Shown piece by piece: positions 29,960 through 39,437 of a stretch of 40,274 nucleotides of DNA; position 1 is the first letter of the stretch, and each line of letters starts with the position of its first letter. The position numbers and the translations under genes were made by a program. The notes under the pieces were generated by a model. It was not told the origin of the DNA, did not search any database, and saw nothing but the letters and a program-made list of their open reading frames with translations. Where the stretch lies: contig JAPUKZ010000211.1 in the NCBI GenBank assembly GCA_027295405.1, positions 1 through 40,274 of the forward strand, read 5' to 3'. This DNA is from Gammaproteobacteria bacterium (GTDB taxonomy: Bacteria; Pseudomonadota; Gammaproteobacteria; Pseudomonadales; Halieaceae).

Positions 29960-31194
29960 TGGCTCCGGGACAGATACTGGCACTGGCTTCGCGTTATACC
30001 TTTAGCCGCCGGGGTGCCTACCTGAGCAGTTTCCTCTCGCTGCTGTCGATTCTGGGCATCGTACTCGCCATCACCTTGCTGATTATCGTGCTCTCAGTAA
30101 TGAATGGTTTTGACCGGGAAATGCGCGAGCACATACTCGGCGTGGTTCCGCAGTTGACGATCAAGTCCTATGTGCCGGTGCAGGACTGGGAGCAGCAGAT
30201 CGCGCAGCTGGAACAACATCCGGACGTACTCGGTGCGGCACCATTCCTGCAGCTACAGGCGATGCTGGTGCATGCCGGAAATGTTGATACCACCCTGGTC
30301 AATGGCATCTCGCTGGTAGACGAAGAGCGCCTCGGTACACTGCAGCGGGTGCTGACTGAAGAGGAGTTGCGTCGGTTCGGGGCGCAGCCCCAGGGACTGT
30401 TGTTGGGTGTTGAGATCGCGCGGCGCCTGGCCCTGCAGCGAGGCGACCGCCTGACCTTGATTGTGCCCGGGGCAGCTGGCAGCGCCGCCGGCACCCGCTA
30501 CCAACACCTGCAGGTAAGCGGTCTTATCAACAGCGGCACCGAACTGGACCAGGTCGCCGCCTTTGTGCACCTGCCGGTGGCGGCGGAACTGGCGGGGACA
30601 ATCGGGGCGGTACACGGGTTCAGGTTGGTACTGGTTGATTTGTTTGCAGCCGGACGCGTGGGCTGGGAACTGGTTAGCAGCCTGCCAGCGGGCTTTTATG
30701 CCAGCGATTGGACCATGACCCACGGCAACCTCTACGCGGCGATCCAGCTGTCGCGGGATTTGGTCGGCATACTGCTGCTCTCGATTATTGCCATCGCAGC
30801 ATTCAATGTGGTGTCTTCGCTGGTACTGGTTGTGGTAGACAAGCAGTCGGATATCGCAATCCTGCGGGTCCAGGGCGTCACGCCCAATGCGATCAACGCT
30901 ATTTTCCTGATACAGGGTTTGCTCATCGCCGTGATCGGATCCGGTCTTGGCAGTGTGCTCGGTATCGTCGGGAGTTATTGGGTGGGAGATCTCGTCGCCC
31001 TGATAGAAACAGCGTTCGAGGTACAGTTTCTCACCACAGATATCTACCCGGTTTCCTACCTGCCTTCCGACCTGCGCCTGCGCGATGTGCTGGCGATCAA
31101 TCTGGTTACGGTGATAATGTGTTTTCTGGCGGCTATATATCCTGCGCGTCGTGCCGCGAAACTTCCTCCTGCCGAAGCTTTACGTCACGAATAG
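29959..31194 (+). CDS. lolE: Lipoprotein-releasing ABC transporter permease (LolC/E family)
   Basis: LASRYTFSRRGAYLSSFLSLLSILGIVLAITLLIIVLSVMNGFDREMREHILGVVPQ... Confidence 0.92.
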   Translation: MAPGQILALASRYTFSRRGAYLSSFLSLLSILGIVLAITLLIIVLSVMNGFDREMREHILGVVPQLTIKSYVPVQDWEQQIAQLEQHPDVLGAAPFLQLQAMLVHAGNVDTTLVNGISLVDEERLGTLQRVLTEEELRRFGAQPQGLLLGVEIARRLALQRGDRLTLIVPGAAGSAAGTRYQHLQVSGLINSGTELDQVAAFVHLPVAAELAGTIGAVHGFRLVLVDLFAAGRVGWELVSSLPAGFYASDWTMTHGNLYAAIQLSRDLVGILLLSIIAIAAFNVVSSLVLVVVDKQSDIAILRVQGVTPNAINAIFLIQGLLIAVIGSGLGSVLGIVGSYWVGDLVALIETAFEVQFLTTDIYPVSYLPSDLRLRDVLAINLVTVIMCFLAAIYPARRAAKLPPAEALRHE

Positions 31195-31723
31195 CTTTCT
31201 TTATGGTGCGCTTTCGGCGCAGGCCCCGTGCGCGCCAGCGCCGCAACACGCCCCAACGCCACAGCACACTCACCACGAAGTAACCCAGGCAGCCGAAGAA
31301 TACACCGCATAGCAGGCAGCCCAGCAGGAAAGGCTGCCAGATCGCCAGCAAGCCATGGGTTATCCATTCCCAGCTGAGTTGGAACTCCACCGATTGCGGC
31401 GCCACGCCCATGACCACCGCACCCACTTTGTAAGCCATGAAAAAAATGGGCGGTATGGTCAGCGGGTTGGTGACCCAGCACAAGATCACCGCCAGCGGCA
31501 GATTGCAACGCAACCAGATCGACATAAAGGCGGCGATGATCATCTGTGAAGGGAGGGGAATGAAGGCACAAAAAAAGCCAACAAAAAATCCGGTTGCCGA
31601 GGAGTGCCGGTTGATGTGCCAGAGATTGGGTTGGTAGATCCACTCGCCGAGAATTTGTAACGACTTGACCTGCCGCAACCGTCTGGGTGTCGGAATAAAA
31701 CGCTTGAGTGTGTCTTTTCTCAT
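31133..31723 (-). CDS. DUF2062 domain-containing membrane protein
   Basis: LWHINRHSSATGFFVGFFCAFIPLPSQMIIAAFMSIWLRCNLPLAVILCWVTNPLTIPPIFF. Confidence 0.9.
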   Translation of the reverse strand: MRKDTLKRFIPTPRRLRQVKSLQILGEWIYQPNLWHINRHSSATGFFVGFFCAFIPLPSQMIIAAFMSIWLRCNLPLAVILCWVTNPLTIPPIFFMAYKVGAVVMGVAPQSVEFQLSWEWITHGLLAIWQPFLLGCLLCGVFFGCLGYFVVSVLWRWGVLRRWRARGLRRKRTIKKAIRDVKLRQEEVSRHDAQDI

Positions 31724-31792
31724 GTAGGAGTGGCGGCCATCTAATTCCTGTGCTTGACTTCTAGATGCCCGGCATCAAGGCGGTTACTTTAC

Positions 31793-34129
31793 ATGCAATC
31801 ATGGATGATTGGTACTGTGGTGGGGGTCTTCGCCGTGGGCTGGATGCCCGCATTGACCCCGCTTGTCTACTGCGCTTGCAGCATTGCTGGCGCAGTGTCT
31901 TTGCTGTGTTGGCAACGCTCGGTTAGCAGCTGGTTGCTGCTTGGGTTGGCACTGGGTTTTTGCTACGGCAATGCCTGGGGCTATTCCCTGCTGGCCCGGC
32001 GACTACCAGCGGCGCTGGAAGGCCAGACTGTCGCCTTGCAAGGCGCGATCATCGAGCTGCCCCAGTGGCGTCGCTTCAGCGGTGGTGGACAGCGGCAGCG
32101 CTTCGCATTTGTGCTCGAGGAGCCCGCTTGTCTCGACAACACCAGCGCCTGTCTAGCGGCTGGCAGCAAACTATTACTGTCCTGGTACGGCCCCAGGATG
32201 CTGGAAGTGGGACAACGCTGGCGCTGGCAGGCAAAGCTGAAACGTCCCTGGGGCCTCGCCAACCCGGGTAGTTTTAACTACCAGGCCTGGCTGGCACAGC
32301 ACCGTTTCAGTGCTACCGGCAGCGTCAGAGAGCACGATCTTGTCCAGCTTGCCGACAGGCCCGCCTGGTGGCTGCCGCATCAGCGCCTGCGGCAATACTT
32401 GTCACTGCAACTGCCGATGGCAACGGCGACCGCTGCGGACGAGGTACTCAGAGCATTGACACTGGGGGACCGCAGCGCCATATCGGCATCCCATTGGCGG
32501 CAACTACAGGGCTTTGGCCTCAATCACCTGGTGGTCATCTCCGGATTGCATGTGGGTATGGTCGCTGCGCTGGGATTTTACCTGGGCCTGTTTTTAGGTC
32601 GCATTCACTGCTTGCTGCGGGTCGGAGCTGACAGTTACAAAACCGCGCAGCTGGCGGCTGCTGGCATGGCGCTGGGCTACAGCGCACTGGCCGGTTTCGC
32701 GCTGCCAACACAGCGGGCGCTGGTGATGCTGGCTTGTGTACAGTTGATCAGCCTGTACCGGCGCCGGCTCAGCCTGTGGCGATCGCTGCAAGTGGCTTTG
32801 CTGGTCATCGCCCTGTTGGATCCGCTGGCTACGCACAATGCCGGATTCTGGCTGTCCTTTGGCGCGGTGGCGTTGATTGCCTGGTTATTGAGCACCTGGC
32901 CACAGCTGCGTGGGCTGCAGCGGTTTCTGCTACTGCAACTTGGGTTGTCCCTGGCCACGGGCCTGGCCGGCAGTTTTTGGTTCGGTGGCAGCAGTTGGCT
33001 GGCCCCGCTGGCCAATTTGCTGGCGGTGCCGGTGGTGACTGTATTGGTGGCGCCCCTGTGTTTGCTGGGCGGCGTCGTTGCGCCGCTTTCCCACGCTGTA
33101 GCAAGCTGGTGCTGGTCAGTTGCCGCCTGGCCCGTGACCGGGTTCTTTGCCCTGGCCAACGCGATGGAGCAATCTGGTCTGGACCTATGGATAGAGCATC
33201 AGCCCGGCCCGTTGGCGGTACTTCTGTCACTGCTGGCTATTCTGGTACTCCTGCTGCCCAGGGGAATGCGCCTGCGCTGGTTGGCGCTGCCGCTGCTACT
33301 GCCGCAATTCCTGCCCGACCACCCACCGCCGGCGGCGGGAGTAATGGAGCTGACTGTATTTGATGTGGGACAAGGCCTGGCAGTACTGGTGCGAACCCGG
33401 GACATGGCCATGCTCTACGACACCGGTGCCGGAGATCCGGCGGGACCGAATATGGCGAGTTCCGTGATTCTCCCCTATCTGCGCCGCCGGGGTATCCGCG
33501 AGCTTGAACTGCTGGTGATCAGTCACGGGGACAGGGATCACGCCAGCGGAGTGGCCACCCTGGTTCAAAATCTCGCGATAACTGAGCTCTGGTACGGGGA
33601 CCAGCCCTTCCCCTTGGATCAGCTGCGTAACCCCGTACAGTCGCCTTCACAGAAAGCCTGCAGAGCGGGGCAGGAGCGGCGCTACGCTGCACTCAGGATC
33701 TTGCAGCTGCATCCCGAGCCGGGCCAGCAATATGACCAAAGCAATAATCGCTCCTGCGTACTGCTGCTGGAATTTGGCGGTTACCGGGTGCTGCTGCCCG
33801 GGGATATTGGTAAATTCATTGAGCTGAACTTGCGAGCGCGCTGGCGGGAGCGTCTGGCTGCGGACCTGTTGCTGGCTCCCCACCATGGCAGTCTCAGCTC
33901 GTCCTCAACCCCGTTCATCCGGGTGGTGGATCCCGACAGTGTGGTATTCAGCGCGGGCTACCAGAACCGCTTTCACCACCCCCAGCCACGGGTGCTGGCC
34001 AGATACCGCGGCGCCGGGATACAGGGCTATGAAACCGCAAAAACGGGTGCCCTGACCTTCGTGATCGAAGCAGGGGTCTTGCGCTCTGTCACTGAATATC
34101 GGCAGCAACACGCCTATTATTGGCACTGA
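31793..34129 (+). CDS. comEC: DNA internalization-related competence protein ComEC/Rec2
   Basis: Competence domain GLNHLVVISGLHVGM; C-terminal metallo-beta-lactamase VFDVGQGLAVLVRT, SHGDRDHASG. Start uncertain (ORF opens at 31754). Confidence 0.93.
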   Translation: MQSWMIGTVVGVFAVGWMPALTPLVYCACSIAGAVSLLCWQRSVSSWLLLGLALGFCYGNAWGYSLLARRLPAALEGQTVALQGAIIELPQWRRFSGGGQRQRFAFVLEEPACLDNTSACLAAGSKLLLSWYGPRMLEVGQRWRWQAKLKRPWGLANPGSFNYQAWLAQHRFSATGSVREHDLVQLADRPAWWLPHQRLRQYLSLQLPMATATAADEVLRALTLGDRSAISASHWRQLQGFGLNHLVVISGLHVGMVAALGFYLGLFLGRIHCLLRVGADSYKTAQLAAAGMALGYSALAGFALPTQRALVMLACVQLISLYRRRLSLWRSLQVALLVIALLDPLATHNAGFWLSFGAVALIAWLLSTWPQLRGLQRFLLLQLGLSLATGLAGSFWFGGSSWLAPLANLLAVPVVTVLVAPLCLLGGVVAPLSHAVASWCWSVAAWPVTGFFALANAMEQSGLDLWIEHQPGPLAVLLSLLAILVLLLPRGMRLRWLALPLLLPQFLPDHPPPAAGVMELTVFDVGQGLAVLVRTRDMAMLYDTGAGDPAGPNMASSVILPYLRRRGIRELELLVISHGDRDHASGVATLVQNLAITELWYGDQPFPLDQLRNPVQSPSQKACRAGQERRYAALRILQLHPEPGQQYDQSNNRSCVLLLEFGGYRVLLPGDIGKFIELNLRARWRERLAADLLLAPHHGSLSSSSTPFIRVVDPDSVVFSAGYQNRFHHPQPRVLARYRGAGIQGYETAKTGALTFVIEAGVLRSVTEYRQQHAYYWH

Positions 34130-34197
34130 CTTTGTTCCCAGCGATTTTGAGCGTGCGTATAATGAACCCTCGGCAGGCTGTGCATAGGGGATAGAGA

Positions 34198-34824
34198 GTG
34201 CTGGAATTGGTCACTGCAGGCGGCTGGTTGATGCTGCCAATCTTGCTCTGTTCGGTAGCGGCGCTGGCGATTTGCGTGGAGCGTCTGCTGACGCTCAACC
34301 CAAAAACAATATCGCCACCGCACCTGTTGGCGCTGGTGTGGCGACAACTCAAGAATAATGAAATGGATGCACCCAAGTTACGCACACTGCGGAATTCCTC
34401 GCCCCTGGGCGAGATTCTGGCAGCGGGCCTGGGCAACGCCCATCACGGTCGCGAGGTCATGAAGGAGAGTATTGAGGAAGCGGCGGGGCATGTGGTGCAC
34501 GAACTGGAGCGCTACCTGAATCCCCTGGGCACAATTGCCGCCGTTACCCCCTTGCTGGGACTATTGGGGACCGTTATCGGCATGATCAAGGTGTTTACCG
34601 AAATCATGGCACAGGGCACCGGCAACGCCTCGGTGCTGGCCGGGGGCATCTCGGAGGCCCTGATAACTACCGCAGCGGGACTGAGTGTCGCCATCCCCGC
34701 CCTGATCATGCATCGCTATTTCGTGGGTCGTATCGACGGCATTATCATCGAGTTGGAGCAGGAGACCATAAAACTGGTCGACGCCCTGCACAATGAGCGT
34801 CAGGAAAAGGGCGGCACCGCTTGA
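34198..34824 (+). CDS. exbB: MotA/TolQ/ExbB proton channel family protein
   Basis: GGWLMLPILLCSVAALAICVERLL; TPLLGLLGTVIGMIKVF; ISEALITTAAGLSVAIPAL. Confidence 0.93.
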   Translation: MLELVTAGGWLMLPILLCSVAALAICVERLLTLNPKTISPPHLLALVWRQLKNNEMDAPKLRTLRNSSPLGEILAAGLGNAHHGREVMKESIEEAAGHVVHELERYLNPLGTIAAVTPLLGLLGTVIGMIKVFTEIMAQGTGNASVLAGGISEALITTAAGLSVAIPALIMHRYFVGRIDGIIIELEQETIKLVDALHNERQEKGGTA

Positions 34825-35246
34825 AGTTCCGACGCCAGCGACTGGAGCAGGTTGAGGTTAACCTCACGCCACTGATTGATGTGGTGTTCCTGCTGCTCAT
34901 CTTTTTCATGGTCTCCACAACGTTCACCAAGGAGACCCATCTCAGTATCGATCTGCCGGAAGCGTCCGGTGAGAACAGCCCCGATGCGCTGGAGATGATT
35001 GAGATACTGATCAATGAGGGCGGCGCGTACACCATCAATGCCCAACGCCTGGTCGATCGGGAGTTGCGTACCCTGAAGTCTGCGATCCAGCAGATTTCGG
35101 AAGGTGATACCTCGCTGCCCCTGGTTATCACCGCAGACGCCCAGGCCCCGCATCAATCCGTTGTGCGAGCCATGGATGCAGCGGGTCAGATGGGGTTTGT
35201 GCATCTGAGTATTACTACCATGCAACCCCGCGCCGAGGAAAACTGA
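34821..35246 (+). CDS. exbD: Biopolymer transporter ExbD/TolR family
   Basis: [25 protein letters not shown]. Confidence 0.93.
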   Translation: MKFRRQRLEQVEVNLTPLIDVVFLLLIFFMVSTTFTKETHLSIDLPEASGENSPDALEMIEILINEGGAYTINAQRLVDRELRTLKSAIQQISEGDTSLPLVITADAQAPHQSVVRAMDAAGQMGFVHLSITTMQPRAEEN

Positions 35247-35265
35247 TGCCCGCGAGCTGTTGCAG

Positions 35266-36030
35266 ATGAGCTTCACGGTGGTGATTCCGGCACGCTATGG
35301 CTCCAGCCGCCTGCCCGGCAAGCCGCTGGCGGACATCGCGGGTAAACCCATGGTGCAGTGGGTGTACGAGCGCGCCTGTGCCAGCGGGGCAGATGAGGTA
35401 GTGATTGCCACCGATGACGAACGCATTGAGGCCGCCGCCCAGCGCTTTGATGCCCGGGTGTGCATGACGGCTGCCGATCACCCCTCGGGCACTGATCGCA
35501 TAGAGGAGGTGGCGCGCAGCCTGCAACTGACAGACGCTGCCATCGTGGTGAATGTACAGGGGGACGAACCCCTGTTACCCCCGGCGGTAGTAGACCAGGT
35601 TGCCGATAACCTCGCCGGCACGACCATTGCCCGTATAGCCACCTTATGTGAACCGTTGAGGTCTGCGACAGACCTGTTCAACCCCAACGTGGTGAAAGTG
35701 GTAACAGATGTGAACCAACTGGCCCTGTACTTCAGTCGCGCGCCCATACCCTGGGCGCGGGATGCGTTTGCGGTGGGTCAGCCGGGAGCGGGTACTGAAG
35801 TGACGGCGCAGCGGCACCTGGGTATTTATGCCTATCGCGTCGATTTCCTGCACGACTTTGTCAAATGGCCACCGGCACCATTGGAAGTTCTGGAATCTCT
35901 TGAGCAGTTACGGGCGCTGGCACATGGGGTCCGTATTCATGTCGCGAGCGCCTGCGAGACTGTGCCCCCCGGGGTTGATACCGAGACTGACCTGGCGCAT
36001 GTGCGATCTCTGCTTACGGCACAACCCTGA
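35266..36030 (+). CDS. kdsB: 3-deoxy-manno-octulosonate cytidylyltransferase
   Basis: [46 protein letters not shown]. Confidence 0.96.
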   Translation: MSFTVVIPARYGSSRLPGKPLADIAGKPMVQWVYERACASGADEVVIATDDERIEAAAQRFDARVCMTAADHPSGTDRIEEVARSLQLTDAAIVVNVQGDEPLLPPAVVDQVADNLAGTTIARIATLCEPLRSATDLFNPNVVKVVTDVNQLALYFSRAPIPWARDAFAVGQPGAGTEVTAQRHLGIYAYRVDFLHDFVKWPPAPLEVLESLEQLRALAHGVRIHVASACETVPPGVDTETDLAHVRSLLTAQP

Positions 36031-36031
36031 G

Positions 36032-36499
36032 ATGAGTACCTCGGTGTTATTTGTCTGCCTGGGCAATATCTGCCGCTCGCCCACCGCCCATGGGGTATTC
36101 CAGGAACTGGTCAAGGCCGCCGATCTGCAGGACCGGATACAGGTGGACTCGGCCGGCACCGGCGCCTGGCATGTGGGGGAAGCGCCGGATCAACGGGCAA
36201 CGGCAGCGGCCAGGGCACGGGGCTACGATCTGTCCAGCTTGCGCGCGCGGGTGGTAAGCGTGGCGGATTTTTCCAATTTCGACTACGTGCTGGCCATGGA
36301 CCAGCAAAATCTGGGTAATCTGCAGGCCATGGCACCGGCAGACTACCGCGGCCATCTGGGCTTGTTCCTGGATTTCCACTCACACCCCTTACTCAGGGAA
36401 GTTCCCGATCCCTATTGTGGCGGCAATGCGGGCTTCGATCAGGTGCTGGATCTGGTGGAGGAGGCCAGCCGCGGCTTGCTGAAGGCAATTACCGGCTAG
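36032..36499 (+). CDS. Low molecular weight protein-tyrosine-phosphatase
   Basis: VLFVCLGNICRSPTAHGVF P-loop; DPYCGG near the C-terminus. Confidence 0.95.
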   Translation: MSTSVLFVCLGNICRSPTAHGVFQELVKAADLQDRIQVDSAGTGAWHVGEAPDQRATAAARARGYDLSSLRARVVSVADFSNFDYVLAMDQQNLGNLQAMAPADYRGHLGLFLDFHSHPLLREVPDPYCGGNAGFDQVLDLVEEASRGLLKAITG

Positions 36500-36504
36500 T
36501 ACCG

Positions 36505-37548
36505 ATGACGGTATCCATTCAGTATAATAAAGACTTGCAGGCCCTGAATACCCTGACGACGCCGGCGGTAGCTGACGCCTTTTGCGCTGTGCATGACAAC
36601 CCTGAACTGGATGAGGCCCTGGCCTATGCCCGGCGCGAGCAGCTGTTAATCACGGTGCTGGGCGAGGGCAGCAACGTGGTATTGGGGGACACGCTGCCGG
36701 GTTTGGTTTTGCACCTGCGCAACCGGGGTCGCGAGGTGCTCGGGGAAGATTCTGCCCAGGTCACGCTCGCTGTTGCCGGCGGCGAGAGCTGGCACAGCCT
36801 GGTACGCTGGTGTTTACAGCAGGGCTATCACGGGCTGGAAAACCTGGCCCTGATTCCCGGTACTGTCGGTGCCGCGCCGATCCAGAATATCGGCGCTTAT
36901 GGGGTTGAAGTAGAACGCTTTATTGTCAGCGTGAATTGTCGGGACCTGGGTACCGGCGAGCCGGTTATTTTTCAGCGGGAAGAATGCAAATTTGGTTACC
37001 GTGACAGCATTTTCAAGGGCGAACTGCGCGATCGGATGATCGTGGAACAAGTGGTGTTTTGCCTGCCCAAACAGGTGGCACCGGTGCTGGACTACCCCAG
37101 TCTCGCCAGCTACCTGCAAGCGCAGGATATTGCAGCGGCCAGCCCCCGGCAGGTGTTTGCGGCGGTGGTCGCGATTCGCAGCTCGCGCTTGCCGAACCCC
37201 CGGCTGGTACCGAACGTGGGCAGTTTTTTCAAGAACCCGATACTCGACCCGGCGGCGCTACAGGCCTTGCAGGTAATGCTCCCGGATGTGCCGCACTACG
37301 CCAGGGGCGCAGGCCATTATGTCGTACCTGCGGCCCACCTGATTGCTGCCAGTGGGATCAGATCTCGCACCGACCTCCGATCTCGCAACGGCGCCCCGGT
37401 ATCCCTGCACCCTGATCACGCCCTGGTCATTATCAATCCGGACCACTGCAGTGCCGCCGCCGTGCAGCGTTATGCCGGGCACATAGTCGCTGCCGTGGAC
37501 GCGCAATTCGGGATCCGGCTGGAGCAGGAGCCGCGCAGCTATGGTTAA
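36505..37548 (+). CDS. murB: UDP-N-acetylmuramate dehydrogenase (MurB)
   Basis: LGEGSNVVLGD, IPGTVGAAPIQNIGAYG, YRDSIFKGEL, NVGSFFKNP. Confidence 0.96.
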   Translation: MTVSIQYNKDLQALNTLTTPAVADAFCAVHDNPELDEALAYARREQLLITVLGEGSNVVLGDTLPGLVLHLRNRGREVLGEDSAQVTLAVAGGESWHSLVRWCLQQGYHGLENLALIPGTVGAAPIQNIGAYGVEVERFIVSVNCRDLGTGEPVIFQREECKFGYRDSIFKGELRDRMIVEQVVFCLPKQVAPVLDYPSLASYLQAQDIAAASPRQVFAAVVAIRSSRLPNPRLVPNVGSFFKNPILDPAALQALQVMLPDVPHYARGAGHYVVPAAHLIAASGIRSRTDLRSRNGAPVSLHPDHALVIINPDHCSAAAVQRYAGHIVAAVDAQFGIRLEQEPRSYG

Positions 37549-39436
37549 CGAAAAAGGGGTTAACGGAAAAGGGGTTAACGAAAAAGGGGTTAACGGGGAA
37601 AGGGCTGAGGGCGATCCGGTCGAGTTTGATGCTGCATCTTTTCTGCGGTCGCTGACATCGCGCCCGGGGGTATACCAGATGTATGACCGGGCCGGTGACG
37701 TGTTGTATGTCGGCAAGGCCAAAAACCTCAAGAATCGGGTCTCCAGTTATTTTCGCGCCAGTGGGCTGGAAGTCAAGACCATGGCCATGGTGGCCAAGAT
37801 CAACGCTATACAGGTCACGGTAACCAGCACCGAGACAGACGCTCTGCTGCTGGAACACAACCTGATCAAAGCGCTCCAGCCGGCCTACAATATCTTGCTG
37901 CGGGACGACAAATCCTACCCCTACATTTTCCTGTCCAGCCAGGACAAGTATCCGCGCCTGTCCCTGCACCGGGGCAGCAAACGCCGCAAGGGACAGTATT
38001 TTGGACCCTTCCCCAGTGCCGGTGCAGTTCGGGAAAGCCTGAACCTGATGCAGAAGGTGTTCCAGGTTCGCCAGTGCGAGGACAGCTACTTCAAGAATCG
38101 CTCCAGACCCTGCCTGCAACACCAGATTGGGCGTTGCACCGCGCCCTGTGTGGAGAAAGTCAGCGAGCAGGAGTACGCCGAGCAGGTTGAACATACGGTG
38201 CTGTTCCTGAAGGGCAAATCCCAACTACTGATGCGGGAACTGGCCGATTCGATGGAGCAGGCCTCGGCGCAACTGGCCTTTGAGCGGGCCGCCGTGCTGC
38301 GCGACCAGTTACAGCAGTTGCAGCACGTGCAGGCGCGCCAGGCCATTGAAGGGGTGAGCGGCGACCTGGATATCATTAGCGCCGCAGTAGAGGCGGGCAA
38401 GGCCTGCGTTCAGGTCGTGTTTGTGCGGGCCGGGCGGGTGCTGGGCAGTAAAAGCTACTTCCCCCCCTTGCGCCTGGATGAAAAGGCGGCGGATGTAATC
38501 AGCGCGTTTGTGCCGCAATTTTATTTATCTGGCCAGCGGGAGATTCCGCGGGAGATCCTGGTGAGTGAGAAACTGGAGGAACTGGCCAGTCTGCAAACGG
38601 TTCTCAGCGAGCGCGCTGAACGAAAACTGAAGATCAAGACCCGGGTCCGCGACGCGCGCGCCAAATGGTTGCAATTGGCAAGCCAGACCGCGGCCCAGAA
38701 CCTGCAGTCGCACCTGTCCGCCCGACACACTGCCATTGAGCGCATTCATGTGTTGCAGGACAGCCTGAAGCTGCCCGAGGCGCCCCAGCGTATGGAGTGT
38801 TTTGATATCAGCCACAGCTCCGGCGAGGCCACGGTCGCCGCTTGCGTGGTCTTTGACCAGAACGGGCCGCGCAAATCCGATTACCGCAGATTCAATATTG
38901 AAAATATTACCGCTGGCGACGATTACGCTGCGATGCAACAGGCACTGGAGCGGCGCTACAAGCGCCTCAAGGCGGGTGAAGGGGCACTGCCGGATATCCT
39001 GTTTATCGATGGCGGCAAAGGCCAGGTGCAACAAGCGCTGTCGGTGCTGGAAGAATTGCAAATAAATTCGGTGGAGGTGATCGGCATCGCCAAAGGGGTG
39101 ACCCGCAAGGCCGGTTTTGAAACGCTGATTCTCGGTGGCAGCGGGCGTGAGCTACAGTTGCCCGGTGATAACAGCGGCTTGCACCTGATTCAGCATATTC
39201 GCGACGAGGCCCACCGTTTCGCCATCACCGGGCACCGCGCCCGCCGCGACAAGAAGCGCAAGGGCTCAGTACTGGAGCAAATACCTGGCGTTGGCGCCAA
39301 GCGGCGGCGGGATTTACTGCGGCATTTTGGCGGCATTCAGGGTATTCAGCGGGCCAGTCTGGAAGAGTTGATGAAAGTCAGCGGAATTAATGAAAAAATA
39401 GCCCGCGAGATTTACGGACAGATGAACCAGACCTGA
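37541..39436 (+). CDS. uvrC: Excinuclease ABC subunit C
   Basis: GIY-YIG region SRPGVYQMYDRAGDVLYVGKAKNLKNRVSSYF; UvrC C-terminal FDISHSSGEATVAACVVF; HhH IPGVGAKRRRDLLRHFGG. Confidence 0.97.
   Translation: MVNEKGVNGKGVNEKGVNGERAEGDPVEFDAASFLRSLTSRPGVYQMYDRAGDVLYVGKAKNLKNRVSSYFRASGLEVKTMAMVAKINAIQVTVTSTETDALLLEHNLIKALQPAYNILLRDDKSYPYIFLSSQDKYPRLSLHRGSKRRKGQYFGPFPSAGAVRESLNLMQKVFQVRQCEDSYFKNRSRPCLQHQIGRCTAPCVEKVSEQEYAEQVEHTVLFLKGKSQLLMRELADSMEQASAQLAFERAAVLRDQLQQLQHVQARQAIEGVSGDLDIISAAVEAGKACVQVVFVRAGRVLGSKSYFPPLRLDEKAADVISAFVPQFYLSGQREIPREILVSEKLEELASLQTVLSERAERKLKIKTRVRDARAKWLQLASQTAAQNLQSHLSARHTAIERIHVLQDSLKLPEAPQRMECFDISHSSGEATVAACVVFDQNGPRKSDYRRFNIENITAGDDYAAMQQALERRYKRLKAGEGALPDILFIDGGKGQVQQALSVLEELQINSVEVIGIAKGVTRKAGFETLILGGSGRELQLPGDNSGLHLIQHIRDEAHRFAITGHRARRDKKRKGSVLEQIPGVGAKRRRDLLRHFGGIQGIQRASLEELMKVSGINEKIAREIYGQMNQT
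37543..37603 (+). repeat. Tandem 15-nt repeat GGTTAACGRAAAAGG (about 4 units) across the murB stop / uvrC start
   Basis: GGTTAACGAAAAAGG GGTTAACGGAAAAGG GGTTAACGAAAAAGG GGTTAACGGGGAAAGG; encodes (VNEKG/VNGKG) repeats in UvrC. Confidence 0.95.
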
Positions 39437-39437
39437 T

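Noticed and set aside
35247-35265. Scar of a deleted Trm112 gene, from GCC CGC GAG CTG (AREL) matching a conserved Trm112 C-terminal motif
   Set aside because: In that frame there is no stop before kdsB and the segment is only about 6 codons; too short to claim.
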